Below, in pieces: positions 1-10,853 of a stretch of 64,000 nt of DNA. The stretch's first letter is position 1, and the number at the start of each line of letters is the position of its first letter. Position numbers and translations under genes: made by a program. The stretch is taken from the NCBI GenBank assembly GCA_032622095.1, contig CP136061.1, positions 198,948,244-199,012,243 of the forward strand, given 5' to 3'. The notes under the pieces were generated by a model. It was not told the origin of the DNA, did not search any database, and saw nothing but the letters and a program-made list of their open reading frames with translations. The DNA comes from Siphonodentalium dalli. Taxonomy: Eukaryota; Mollusca; Scaphopoda; Gadilida; Siphonodentaliidae.

Positions 1-590
1 TCATATTGATAGAGTACGAAATCGTCTAAAAAACGACAAACATTTGTGAATTTTATAACTATAAGTAGTTCAATTGACTCATGGTTGACAGAGAACCACC
101 TGTGTCGCACGGTTATGACAAAATCTTATTCTGAGATACTAAGTTCGAATAAAATCACGGTGTTAATAATGACCCTGGCGTATGGGCTGACATATTTTAC
201 CTCGTAATGGGACAATAATTTGGTAACGTATGTATCACTGTGCAACTGCCCATGTTCACATGTGACATACAATGCATTGAAACATCGATTTAAGTTAAAT
301 TCTTACACATTTGCAATAAATAGTCAGATAGTGTTGACTTTCTATATGCAATGTAGTTAGTTTTCGTACCAAAATACTATATATAACCAACAATTCACAT
401 GGTGCATGCACCTGGACATGCATAGAAAGTATGGTATGAAAACGCGTGTAATGCATATATATATAGACATATTCTTTAATATGTTACTTTTTCGTCGTAT
501 CTGGTGAGATAATTTGAGAATCACTTATTGGAATTCAATCTATATATACTTTCAATTTAAACAATTTGGCGAATGACTTACATATATGTG
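1..590. other. AT-rich intergenic DNA, nothing recognised
   Basis: I see no reading frame of note, no RNA gene and no repeat boundary here. The base composition is AT-rich, as in the rest of the window. A variant of the motif described in the next entry (GGTAACGTATGTATCAC) starts at 222. Confidence 0.55.
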
Positions 591-1020
591 CATGGTAACG
601 TAGGTAGCACACAGTTGGTGGCACAGTGGATAATGAGATTATGTATCATGTAAATTGTTGTTGATGATTAACTGAACTTTTGGCGAGTCTTGTACTTTTC
701 AACTTGAATGTGCGGAAATTCTTATTTTCAAAGTCATCGTTTCTAAAAACGATTCTGGAATCTGAATCACCGCGTTACTGCATTGAGAACGTCAACTGAG
801 CTACACCCAGTGTGTTACACGTGCACGCACGGAACAGTGCGTCCAACCAAGAGACATATATGTATAGTCAATATATGCAGACTTTAATTCGAACAAACGT
901 TTAATTCAACAATTAAAACACAAAGAGAAAAAACATGTTAAGATATCGCTGTCCAATAAACGGGCGACAATTACTGTTGAACCATGCGCAAGTACCCAAC
1001 GTGATACCATGTTTAGTAAT

Positions 1021-1121
1021 ATATTATATATATATATCAGTGTATATATACTATATATAATTATATATACGATATACGGTGCATTGAGATATCTATGTAA
1101 GTTATATATATATATATATAC
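1021..1121. repeat. TA-rich microsatellite tract
   Basis: Runs of (TA)n are broken by short islands, including a 20-base (TA) run near 1103-1121. This is simple sequence and the local open frame through it is meaningless. Confidence 0.8.
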
Positions 1122-1170
1122 ATCGTTTAATATTTTGTCAAATGTCACATTTTTCGTTGGCACCGTGCTA

Positions 1171-1201
1171 CGGATCAAAGGGTTGTGAGTTCGAATCATG
1201 G
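1171..1201 (+). pseudogene. tRNA-derived SINE fragment (box B part)
   Basis: GGATCAAAGG is followed by GTGAGTTCGAATCATGG, which resembles the anticodon-stem to T-loop half of a tRNA-derived SINE; GAGTTCGAATC at 1187-1197 is a good Pol III box B. No box A is recognisable at the expected distance upstream, so this would be a truncated copy. A chance match to the short box B consensus remains possible. Confidence 0.35.
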
Positions 1202-2374
1202 TACATCTTCGACCTGCATAATGTACAACTTTTGTTTATATAAACACATTTTAATCGTGCTAAAGTGACAATACCATTAAACTGAACCAAGAAGACATGC
1301 ATGCACTGATGTTTTCTCATTTGTCATAAATGTAAGTTTGATTCCCACAGACCTATAACAGCGGACTGACTATTAGTTCTTCACCTACACTGGCAAAACA
1401 GAACCGGTATCCAGATATGCTAGTTCTATTTAAAACAAACTTGATTGATTCATCTCAAACCTCATGTATATATTGTTTGCTGATATGTTGTGCTAAATTT
1501 CATCTGTTTACGTACAGCCTTTAATTAATCTGATTATACGCGAAAAATGGAACGTTTTGGGCGACTTAAAATTTTGGTAACGTAGGTATAGGTAACGTAG
1601 GTATCGATTTCACACTTCATCTGGGTACAGCAAATACTACAATTGTATGTCAAAAGCAAGCGACCACCCATTATGATCCTTGATGGGTACCAGATCACAT
1701 GTAACACAAATAAAATTAAAATATGTAGTTCGTTGTGTCATAATACCATGGTAACGTAGGTATCGATAGTTTTACAACCATTGGTTTCCTGATAATATAT
1801 TGTAACACACACAATGTGGAATATCAATTGTTATATTTCATCACCCCTCCCGAAAAACAATTACATGTGGGCATTTGTGTATGGTGGTAGACATGTATTT
1901 ATTGTGTTTGTTACAAATTACACCTCGTTGTCCTCGGTGGTAACGTAGGTATACACATTCTGGCTTCAAGGTATAAACTGGACTGAATCCTGATGTAAGA
2001 TTTCTGACAGTTGCAACTCAAACGATTTCTGAAAGTTTGTACCGAGCGCTGTAATCTGAGGCGGTGCGAATAGCTCAGTGACTTATTTAGTCATGGCAAA
2101 TCGTGTTGAAACACCTGAATGTAGTCTTGGCTTCAGTAACGTAGGTATCGATTGTGCATACTGAAGCTGCTCTGGTCTTTGGGGGATTGACTATCGGGCA
2201 GTTATATTTTATTTTTTTTATGTCGCACACTGTACCTGAAATTCCCATATGCATTATTGCATGGCAACATGCACACATTTTATGCTAGATGTCTGCTTCA
2301 TCAATTGTTCCCCATAAGCGAGAATCACCCATATAAGTCGGTCAGAGAAATAGAATAGTTCTTTACCAGAATAA

Positions 2375-3311
2375 ATGTCGTCTTCGATTCGATTGATTCT
2401 GGTAAAGTACTATTCTTATGGTCTAGCCCTTATTTATAGATATACTAAATTCTCTCAATTTGTTTTGGACAATTATAAATCAAATATTCAAAAACTAAAG
2501 GACCATGCAGGCTCGTTTGGAAGTTATATCTTCAAAAAACCTGAACCTCCAAAATTGCCAAAGAGCTCGTCTGATTTGGTAGGACTGGACCCGAAAGAAC
2601 TACTGTTTTACAATTTAAACTCGAACAAATTCAAAATTCAATACGTTTTTCGATGAAATTTCGGGATCTCTAACTAGTCAACCTGCACCTAACTAACCCG
2701 GCACCCGCAGTGATTATATAAGACGAGCTAGCATTCGGTCTCCTGTCTCTTCAACTCAACCCATTTCTCTCGGGCAGCTACTCCTAAACGTAAGAAAGTT
2801 GTGTCATCAGCCCCGGGTGAGACAACTCTTGTAAACTCTTCTCTTTTACAGACTTCAGGTTCATATCGACCGGCCCCTACCCTCTTTATTTCTTAATCTC
2901 TTCTCATTCTGGGTCTCGTGGAGTTAAAACAGATGTCGGAAACCACGATAAACCTATTTATCAGAGTAACATATCGGCCATTTCGCAGGAGTCGGAGTGT
3001 GGCCAACGAAATTTCCAACTTCCAAAAGAATAGTAAAATTGTCTTTAAAATGTGTAATTATCAGTGACGAAACACCAGGAATGGGGAGAAAGAGTGTACG
3101 GGGGTACAACTTCTCTGCTATCCTGGTGCCACATTTAATGATATTTGTAATATGGCCAAAAGAGTTTCCAAAAACAATAAAACTTCCAGAAACTCTGGTT
3201 CTCCTCATTGGCTATCACAATAGAGAGAATGGCTACAACCAAAAAGCCGACAAACTAACGGACATGTGTTCGGCATCCAGGCGTCCAGGCGCTTATCGAG
3301 ACAGTCACTGA
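2375..3311 (+). pseudogene. Possible decayed coding region, unidentified
   Basis: A 93-residue frame opens at 2375 and ends at 2656. Beyond it, low-complexity but protein-like stretches appear in three frames: an Arg/Ser/Pro-rich stretch about 2715-2775, a Lys/Arg/Ser/Thr-rich stretch about 2770-2905, and a stretch rich in Ser, Gln and Asn from about 2880 to the TAG at 3030. A fourth open stretch (104 residues) runs 2997-3311. The frame hops fit a frameshifted relic of a transposon gag-like or ORF1-like protein. No domain motif such as a zinc knuckle or catalytic triad is visible, and I cannot name a family. It may be chance open frame. Confidence 0.2.
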
Positions 3312-3626
3312 TGTCAACTCTGATGCAGCAATTTCCAAAAACTATGCTCTGTATTGTTGAGCTATGACAGTGATTGTTGTATTACGTTTTATGACAACGA
3401 AGTCTCAATCTGTGTTATGTTTTTCAAGCATTGGTCCGATACCTTTGGCAACTTCCTTTTGCCTCCAAGATAGTCTTCTCATTTCTTTGGTATCGAATGT
3501 GTGATTTCTGAAAGTAAAAATGGGTGGTTTTGTCTGATTAAATATAATAATAACCATGTAGTGCCAATGAGGGAAATATAACAGAATACCTGCACCCCAT
3601 GCTGTAAATTTCTGTAAAGTTTCTAG
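3312..3626. other. Intergenic, nothing recognised
   Basis: No repeat or gene signature seen; it leads directly into the minisatellite that begins near 3628. Confidence 0.5.
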
Positions 3627-3627
3627 G

Positions 3628-3965
3628 TGGTATTTAGGGCGGGCCACCCACCCATGCCGCCAAATCGGCCGAAATCCTTACCTCTCTCGACAATGGTCCA
3701 TACCTCATTTTCACCTCATCGGGGTGGTACCCCCGGGGTGATGGGTGGGGGTTCTGGTATTTCTGGTGTGTATTTGGGGCGGGCCACCCACCCATACCGT
3801 CAAATCTGCCGAAATTCTTACCGTTCTCGAAAATGGTCCATACCCCATGTTCACCCCTCTGGTGGTACCCCCCCCCCAATCGGGTGTGATGGTGGGGAGT
3901 CGGGTGTTTCTAGGGGGTATTTGGGGCGGGTCACCCACCCATACAGTCAAATCGGCCGAAAAAGA
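3628..3965. repeat. GC-rich tandem repeat, about 140-147 bp unit, 2.3 copies
   Basis: The block GGCGGGCCACCCACCCAT followed by a CGGCCGAAATCCTTAC-like sequence recurs with its GGCGGG core at about 3640, 3780 and 3927, giving periods of 140 and 147. The third copy is cut short after CGGCCGAAA at about 3961. The units carry homopolymer C and G runs of differing length, which account for most differences. Open frames on both strands through this block are by-products of its composition. Confidence 0.85.
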
Positions 3966-4195
3966 CATTTTTGAGAAAAAACGAATAGGGAATAAGTTCC
4001 AAATTTCATGTTCGTCTCAAAAACTAAATATGCGAATATGCAGCAAATAGATAAATTGAAAACGGGCTAATAACCAAGATATTATTGTTACACGGGCATT
4101 ATGTTCTACCCTTCGAATGTCCTCGTTCAAATGTTCTCACGAATATAAGAATAAACTAATGATTTAATATCTTTATATCTATATTTGCGAATGTC

Positions 4196-4567
4196 TGTCT
4201 GTCTGTATGTCTGTCTGTCTGTCTGTGTTCTATAGAAATTCACAGGGGACCACCTAGATGGCACAAAAGGGGTCTAATATGGGTGACATTTTACGAGAAA
4301 GATAATGGCGGGGGTTAGAATTTTCTAAAGTGACGCCGTTGTTGTCAGGGGCAGAAAAGGGGGAGGGGCAGAAACAAATTTGTCGCCGTGTCTGTCTGTC
4401 TGTCTGTGTTCTATAGAAATTCACAGGGGACCACCTAGATGGCACAAAAGGGGTCTAATAGGGGTGACATTTTACGAGAAAGATAATGGCGGGGGTTAGA
4501 AATTTATAAAGTGACGCCGTTGTTGTCAGGGGCAGAAAAGGGGGAGGGGCAGAACAAAAATTGTCGC
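4196..4567. repeat. 181-bp tandem dimer starting with a (TCTG)n microsatellite
   Basis: Two nearly identical 181-bp units (GTGTTCTATAG at 4225 and 4406) each begin with a TCTG run and share the phrases CACAGGGGACCACC and GACGCCGTTGTTGTCAGG. A tetranucleotide microsatellite joined to a 150-180 bp tandem core is the layout of non-autonomous Helentron-type elements of bivalves (pearl/HINE families). That comparison is by layout only. Confidence 0.85.
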
Positions 4568-5567
4568 CGATTGCCACCAAACTTATATATAATCATCCCC
4601 ATAATATGAGGAATCTAATGGTGTGGTTTAAATATGTCAAAAGTCGCGCCGTTCGCGTCAGGGATGCCCGGAAGGGGAGGGGGGCACCAAAATTGATCAA
4701 AATAATTTTAGCGCCGAATTCCACCAAATTGATGCACATTCGTCTTAGATCTTCTCCATGATACAAGGAATCTTATTGTGTGATTTAAAGATGGCAAATT
4801 GGTGTCGTTGGGATGAGAGATTTGGGGGGGGGCGGTGGTTGGGTACTATTTCTAATAAGAATTGGTTTAGTCGCCGATTACCACCAAACTTATACAAATT
4901 CATCCCCATGATATGAGGTGTTTAATGGCGTGGCTTAAATCTGTCAAAAGTGGCGTCATTCGAGTCAGGGGTGCACTGAAAGTGAGAGGGGCACCAAAAT
5001 TGATACACAATATTTTTAGCACCAATTTCCACCAAATTGATACACATTCTTATGCATGATATGAGGAATCTAATTGTGTGATTTTAAAGATGTCATATTG
5101 GTGCTGCTTTGGTGAGAGATGGATAGTGGGGTGGGCACTAAATTTGATAAAAAAAAAATTAGTCGCGGATTAGCACCAAACTTACAAATAATAATCTCCA
5201 TGATATCAGGAGTCTAATTTTGTGGTTTAAAGATGTCAAAAGTGGGGCCATTCGAGTCAGGGGTGCCTAGAGGGTGAGAGGGACACAAACATTGATAAAC
5301 AATATGTTTAGCGACGATTTCCACCTGATTGATACATATTATTCTCCGTGATACGAATAATATAATCGTGTGGTTTAAATGCGCCAAATTGGTGCCTTTT
5401 GGGTGAGAGATATGCAATGGTGGCCCTAAAGTGTGTGTTTTAATGATGTCAAAAGTTGCGCCGCTTGAGTCCGAAATAGGGACGGGAGGGTCACCAAAAA
5501 ATATGGTTAGTGCAAATTACCATCAAACTCGTACACGTTCTTCTCAAATGATACAATGAATCAAATA

Positions 5568-5712
5568 TTTGCGAATATCTGTCTGTCTTATATATATAAC
5601 AATGTACAATCGAAATGGCACCAAGGCGGTCTAACAGGGGTAACTTTTTACGAGTAAGATAATGGTGCGGGTTAAAATTTTCTAAAGTGACGTTGTTTGT
5701 GTCAGGGGATGG
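5568..5712. repeat. Third, diverged copy of the 181-bp unit
   Basis: GTCTGTCT is followed by an ATGGCACCAAGGCGGTCTAA-type segment, then TTTTTACGAG and GATAATGG, matching the body of the units at 4196-4567 with many substitutions. It interrupts the 150-bp repeat field, so both repeat types belong to one composite structure. Confidence 0.7.
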
Positions 5713-5824
5713 GCTATTTTTAGCACAGATTTCGACCAAATTAATATATTATTCTTCTCCGTGATACGAAGAATATAAACGTGTGATTTAAAGACGCGAA
5801 ATTGGTGTTGTTTGGGTGAGAGAT

Positions 5825-5846
5825 GGGGGGGGGGGGGGGGGGGGGG
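5825..5846. repeat. Poly-G run, 22 bases
   Basis: An uninterrupted G tract after GAGAGAT inside the 150-bp repeat. The equivalent position of another unit (about 4831) also holds a G run, so this is expansion of a site already present in the repeat. Its length is likely to be unreliable in assembly. Confidence 0.9.
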
Positions 5847-6080
5847 TAATAACTATGATAAGAATTTGTTTAGTTGCCGATTACCACCAAATTTATATAT
5901 AATCATCTCCATTATATAATGCATGCATGAGGCTAATAGACGTGGTTTAAATATGACAAAAGTGGCGCGGCTCAAGTCATGCATGAGGGCAGTTGCACCA
6001 AAGTTTATACAAATATATTTAGCACCGATTCCACCAAATTCATGCACGTTCTTCTCTAATGATATGATGAATTAAATACA

Positions 6081-7248
6081 TTTGGGGTCATTTGGGTCAT
6101 GGATGGCGAGAAGAGATTCACTAGCATTTATAAGATTGTTCAATTCGCCGATATCCAACAAAGTTATATATAGTCATCTCCCAGGCCATCTCCATGTCGT
6201 TCTAAGGAGTTTTTGGCGTTCCAATTTCACAATCTCGACAAATGGTGACCGAATTAAGTCACTTGAACAATTATATCTTCTCAACTGTCATATTTATATG
6301 GGGATGAAAATCAGGGCATTCCTATAATGATCTAGCAACACAGATACATAGAAGAAAGCATTAAAAGTATATTTATATCAATCTATTTAAGAGATACATA
6401 TATTCAAACTGAGGGACCTTGAATCGTCAGACGATTGCATATTAGAATGGCTCATGTATATATTATAACACGTCTGAGTCTGTCCCATTCAATATAGTTT
6501 CCACAAAAATAGTTACAATTGCCAAGAGATATGGAAATGTAGAGCAGGCATGTTCAAAAATAGTGGTCACAGTGTGCAATCAAATATGGTTACTTCTGAG
6601 ATAAAGGAAAACGCAGTGCGTAGCACATGACTTTTCAGGATCCTCCAATATTGACATCTGACAAGGGTATATCTGCCCGATACAGAGGATTTCTTTCATT
6701 TTTTAGAACAGACTCATCGCCTAACATAAACAACTCTAAAATCTCGCTGTGTCCGGCACATGTAGCTGCTATACATGCATAACATCAATTCTTTTAAACT
6801 GAAAAATGATTAGCCAGTATATAGCACCAGAACAGAGGAGCACCTGGACATATCTTTAAAACATCTGTATCTTCATGAAGATATGATAAACTAGATTGAT
6901 TGATTGATTGATACATCTCTATGTGAAAAACAATTGTCGTCTTTTAGTTTTTCGAACTAATGTGTTTATGATGTTCATGTTTCATGCTATAACATTTGAA
7001 GTATACGCAGTTGCAAATAAATAAATACTTCTTTATTGGTGGGACGGATTAAACGCGATAAAAAAAAATGATAATTGCTCCGACCTGACATGGTGAGCCA
7101 CTACTTATATTCCATGTGTAAGAATCATGTTTTGTGATGCCATTTGGACATACAATTTATGAGAATACGTGTTACATTTTGAGAGCAAGAGTATCCTCTA
7201 TTCCCACCAAATATCCACATAGGGTTTCACATCACTTTAACCTAACAT
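6081..7248. other. AT-rich intergenic DNA, nothing recognised
   Basis: Only short open frames and a (GATT)n stretch near 6895 are visible. No homology to the other repeats of this window is obvious. Confidence 0.5.
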
Positions 7249-7273
7249 GGGCAACGCCGGGTAACCCTGCTAG
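7249..7273 (+). mobile_element. Possible Helitron-type 3' terminus (GGGCAACGCC...CTAG)
   Basis: GGGCAACGCCGGGTAACC is followed by CTGCTAG and then T. Helitrons end in CTRR and insert before T, so CTAG^T fits, and GCAACGCCGGGTA-type tails are familiar at the ends of invertebrate repeats. If real, this could close the repeat field that starts near 4.2 kb. No clear GC hairpin is seen and no 5' end has been established. Confidence 0.3.
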
Positions 7274-7360
7274 TATAGTATAAAAGCAACCCACTTCGTA
7301 ACATTCGTAAATTTGATGGTTCCAATGATAACACAACATACCACACGGTTAATTTAAAAC

Positions 7361-7385
7361 AATTCAATTCAATTCAATTCAATTT
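7361..7385. repeat. (AATTC)n microsatellite
   Basis: Five AATTC repeats run into TTTATTTGATA. Such a tail is often found next to the 3' end of a retroelement, but no element is recognisable upstream. Confidence 0.85.
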
Positions 7386-7515
7386 ATTTGATACTCTCAT
7401 CGTATAACAATACATATTGAGAACAGATGTGTTATAGTGCATGTATTACACAATGATATATATGGATATATGAATATATTGGGAAGTAAACGGGATATTT
7501 GTGTATTCATAAGAA

Positions 7516-10237
7516 TAGCCCGTTTATATATAACTATGGGTATATGCCAGATATAACCGTACAACAAAAACGCCGTTCTTTTGACCGTGTATTTATCTAT
7601 GGTGTGTGTGTCTGTGGTTGTCCGTAACCCGATGCCCGGTGTTATTGCTTTGAACGGTAATCATGTTCGACTGGTGTTGTTAGATTGGTAATGAGATTAG
7701 CAATTTCTATGTCTTGTCTGGTCATATTTACTGTTTGAAATTTGTCTGGAATAGACGCACTTCTTATACTAGAATTTACGCAACAGGAGCGTAGAGAGAT
7801 CGCACGTCGAGTTGGTTTAAGGGTTTTTAGTTTTGTGGTTATGAGAGCTCATTTCCCCCTGATATATGCTTCATATGTGGTCTTCTCCTTTAAAATATCT
7901 ATATGATTTCAAACAGGGGATATCCCCGACGTAGGGGCTATACGATTCCCCGACAGAGGGCGGGCTTTAGCTACTGGGTTGACCATTGCAAATCTCCCCG
8001 ACGGGGGTGTCTATCCCTCCCCGACAGGGGTGGGGATGTAGCCCCATGACTCCTCCCGGGTGCCACCCAACATAATTTAGTATCGATGATTTCTGGTCTT
8101 AAGTGAATGTAAGACCGCGCTGTTAGCATGGGCTGCCAAGCAGGGGCGTGCCGACAGGGGTGGTTATGCAGGGATCTTACCTCCCAAACAGTAGTCAAAC
8201 CTAATGCAACATTAATTGGAAAATTCAAACCAAAATTAGGTTGAAATTGTTCTCGTAGTTGAATTTTCCAACAATTTCTTAGTGACGAACTTGTTGTTTT
8301 TAGACCAACATTTGTATATATCCCTTTTCATTTGCAAAAATTCTGGACTGAAATGGCCATCAGTCAGAGACGTGGCGACATGGGGGTTTGGTCAAACTTT
8401 GGTCAAAATTTTAAACAGTTGGAAATTTCATACCTGCCAAAACATTAGTTGGAAATTTCACACCAACAATAGTTTGAAAATGTTCTTGTAGTCTGATTTT
8501 CAAACAATTTATTAGGGGAATTAATTGTTTTTGGACCAATATCTGTATATTTTCCTATTTTGGTCAAATTGTTTTTACTGAAATGGTCATCAGTTGGAAA
8601 TTTTCCTACCTTAGGGGGGGGTGACAGGTTGGAAATTTCCAACACTTGAAAGCTTGTGTCCTGGTCCCTCCCCGGTGGCCTGTTAATTTAAGAAAACAAT
8701 ATTGTCATATATTTGGTCAACATTGTCATTGGAATTGTCGTCAGCTGGAAATGTTCTAACCTAAGTGGGGGTGTCAGGTTTGAAATTTCCAACTCTAGGA
8801 AAGCTTTAGGCTAGTTTATCTGCTAGGATTTTGCGATTTTCTTGTTCAGATTTCAAAATGTTCGCACTGTGTCATTGTCCCTCCCCCGTGGCCAATACAA
8901 AACTGCTAATTAGGTTAACAAAACAATATTTTACTACATTTGGTCAAACTTGTGGACTGAAATAGTCATCAGTTGGAGAATTTTCCAACCTGAAGTGGAG
9001 TTGATGTTTGAAATTTCCAAAACTATAGGAAAGCTTCAGTTGAGGCCAGTCTAGATGCTAGGACTTGTGATTTTCTTGTATAGTTTTCAAAATTTTCTCA
9101 CAACTATGGTCAGCCCGGTGTGTCCTGGTCTCTTGCCCGTAGCCGTGTGCATTTGTCTGGAGTTAGATCACTAGATGACAGGATTTATGCAATTTATCAG
9201 GTTAAAATATCTTAAATGTTCTCATACCGGGAATATAGAACCATGGTTTATAAATATATAGGATATATGGCCTGAGCACTGAGGTGCAAGGGGGGTGCAA
9301 ATGGAATTATGCAAAACTTGTGTTTGGTCTGATTCTGATTCAAGGTGGGGGTGCAGTTGGAATTTCTCAAGGTGGACACAACGGAGACCCTCTAGCCACG
9401 TCCCTGCCATCAGTTGGCAATTTTCATATCTAAGGGTGAGTTTCAGGTTAAAAAATTCCCCGAATTGGAAAGCTTGAGGCCAGTCTAGATGTTAGGATTG
9501 TCAAATTTTCATGTTCAGATTTTCAAAATGTTCTCACATCGGGCCTAACCATTGTTCTGTGCCATTGCCAGTAGTTACTTGCTAATTAATTTAAGAAAAA
9601 ATAAATCAGGGTGTAAATTTGTCTGGCGTTATACCACTAGATGTTAGGATTTTTTAATCTCATACTGGGCCGAACCATCCTTTTCACCCCCCTGTATGGC
9701 CAGTGGCCACAAGACAACTGGTCCATTTAGAATAGGCTACCATTTAGTAGTATATGGGGGAACATTTGGGAAAAATCAAAGCACCGGAGGCGGTGAAAAC
9801 TGAATTACGCAAACTTGTGAGTTTGGTGTGGTTCAATGGGGTGGAGTGCAGTTGGAAATTCCAAGGTGGAGACCACCACAACGAAAACCACCCAGCCAAG
9901 TCCCGAGTGCCAAATATCCCAGATTCAACCTTGCAGGGGTGCCCCTCGCGACTTAGTTTCTGCTTTCGGCATAGGCCTATTTGTTTTCTATCCGAGAATA
10001 CACTGAACCGGCGGCAATATATTGACCATACTCTAAATGAAAATGCTTCCGTGGTGATCAGACGGTAACGTCGTGCTGCAAGGAAGACGATAATTGTGTG
10101 GTAGAAATGATACGGAAGACCGATTGTCAAAAAACGCAACATCAAAATACACAGGACAAGGCTTATCGATCCAAACTGTGGAGTGTGTTTTCATTGTGTA
10201 TTTCTCGCATATACCCATATTATATATAAACAGGCTA
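7516..10237 (+). mobile_element. 2.7-kb repeat element R3 with imperfect inverted ends
   Basis: The left end TAGCCCGTTTATATATAAC...GGGTATATGC (7516-7558) is matched, inverted, at 10196-10237 (GCATATACCC...TATATATAAACAGGCTA). Internally, 7563-7850 resembles 21080-21345 of the D unit, including an open stretch on the + strand with conserved pattern LS..DAL.I.EF.QQER..IA. Two tracts rich in CCCCGAC lie at 7925-8070. The region 8200-9700 contains several diverged repeats of the phrase TTGGAAATTTCCAAC with GGACTGAAATGG. The stretch 9740-10070 is matched inverted at 17443-17745. No transposase is seen, so it would be a non-autonomous or decayed element. No target duplication was found, so the exact ends are uncertain. 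Confidence 0.45.
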
Positions 10238-10469
10238 CGAGCATCTGACTGCATGTCTCTTAAATGTTAAATTGTTTGTTCACATTTGTGCAACGTATTT
10301 TCAATACGATTAGAAGTGATGTACACTTCCATTTATTCCAGACGTTGAAGGTACATACGGTTCCAACCATTTATTAAATTCAAATCCGGTCAATTTGCGT
10401 GGTAATTTGTTTTAATTATTTTCAGTTGAATTGTGACGTAAATATAGCCAAATAATTTGGTGATTAACT

Positions 10470-10498
10470 CATGTGGCCTTTGATATGAAGGCCACATG
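10470..10498. other. Perfect 11-bp hairpin
   Basis: CATGTGGCCTT and AAGGCCACATG are exact reverse complements around the 7-base loop TGATATG. The context is AT-rich and no gene is adjacent, so no role can be assigned. Confidence 0.9.
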
Positions 10499-10767
10499 AT
10501 TGCCCTTTTCCTCGTTTCTCGTTGTGTTTTCTTCGCCACCGTCATGATTTCGTGTCAGTATATATGGTACAACAGTTCATACACGGTCATTACACTCATT
10601 GTCAAATGGTGATCAACGACCATTACAGTAATAGCACCAATAGCATAAGTATATGTAATTTAACCGCATGCTTTACTTCTAGGGTACACAGTTTAATTTA
10701 TTACCCCAATTGAACAGTGCCGTAGTTTTGCGGTTTGCTTGTGCCCTAAAGCAATATATAATCTTCA

Positions 10768-10853
10768 AGCGAAATTCCAGTAAATTAGGCCTGCACCTTG
10801 CCTATGTGGACGGTTCAGACCTAATTTGCTGAACTGCTTTTGTAAATTTCGCT
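10768..10853. repeat. Short imperfect inverted repeat, possible MITE relic
   Basis: AGCGAAATT...TAAATTAGGCCTG on the left pairs with CAGACCTAATTTGCTG...AAATTTCGCT on the right, leaving a short loop. The arms are interrupted by mismatches. It resembles a decayed foldback element; no flanking duplication was found. Confidence 0.45.

Larger units (their letters stand above)
594..2152 (+). repeat. Dispersed 15-18 bp motif GGTAACGTAGGTATCGAT, six copies
   Basis: The motif, or its first 13-15 bases, occurs on the + strand at 594, 1576, 1591, 1750, 1939 and 2135 (the last with A for the first G). The copies at 1576 and 1591 abut. From 1591 the starts are 159, 189 and 196 bases apart, while the DNA between them is mostly dissimilar. 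This could be the surviving core of a decayed tandem repeat of about 180 bp, or a dispersed protein-binding site. I know of no factor that binds it. Confidence 0.7.
4562..6080. repeat. Diverged tandem repeat, about 150 bp period, about 10 units
   Basis: A core meaning roughly CCACCAAACTTATAC, followed by TCTCCATGATATGAGG and later GTGTGATTTAAAGATG, recurs with cores near 4575, 4722, 4881, 5028, 5171, 5323, 5516, 5729, 5881 and 6030. Most steps are 143-159 bases, and alternate units are more alike, suggesting an original dimer of about 300 bp. The units are heavily diverged, so the array is old compared with the near-identical arrays in the centre of the window. Confidence 0.75.

Noticed and set aside
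1330-1352. Second SINE box B (AAGTTTGATTCCCACAG)
   Set aside because: A single weak match with no box A or tRNA-like context.
3627-4050. Overlapping 80-115 codon frames on both strands
   Set aside because: Product of a GC-rich 140-bp tandem repeat without internal stops; no domain.
7516-10237. Target duplication for R3
   Set aside because: Flanks AAGAA and CGAGC do not match, and the motif similarity at 56455 extends past the right end, so no duplication can be claimed.
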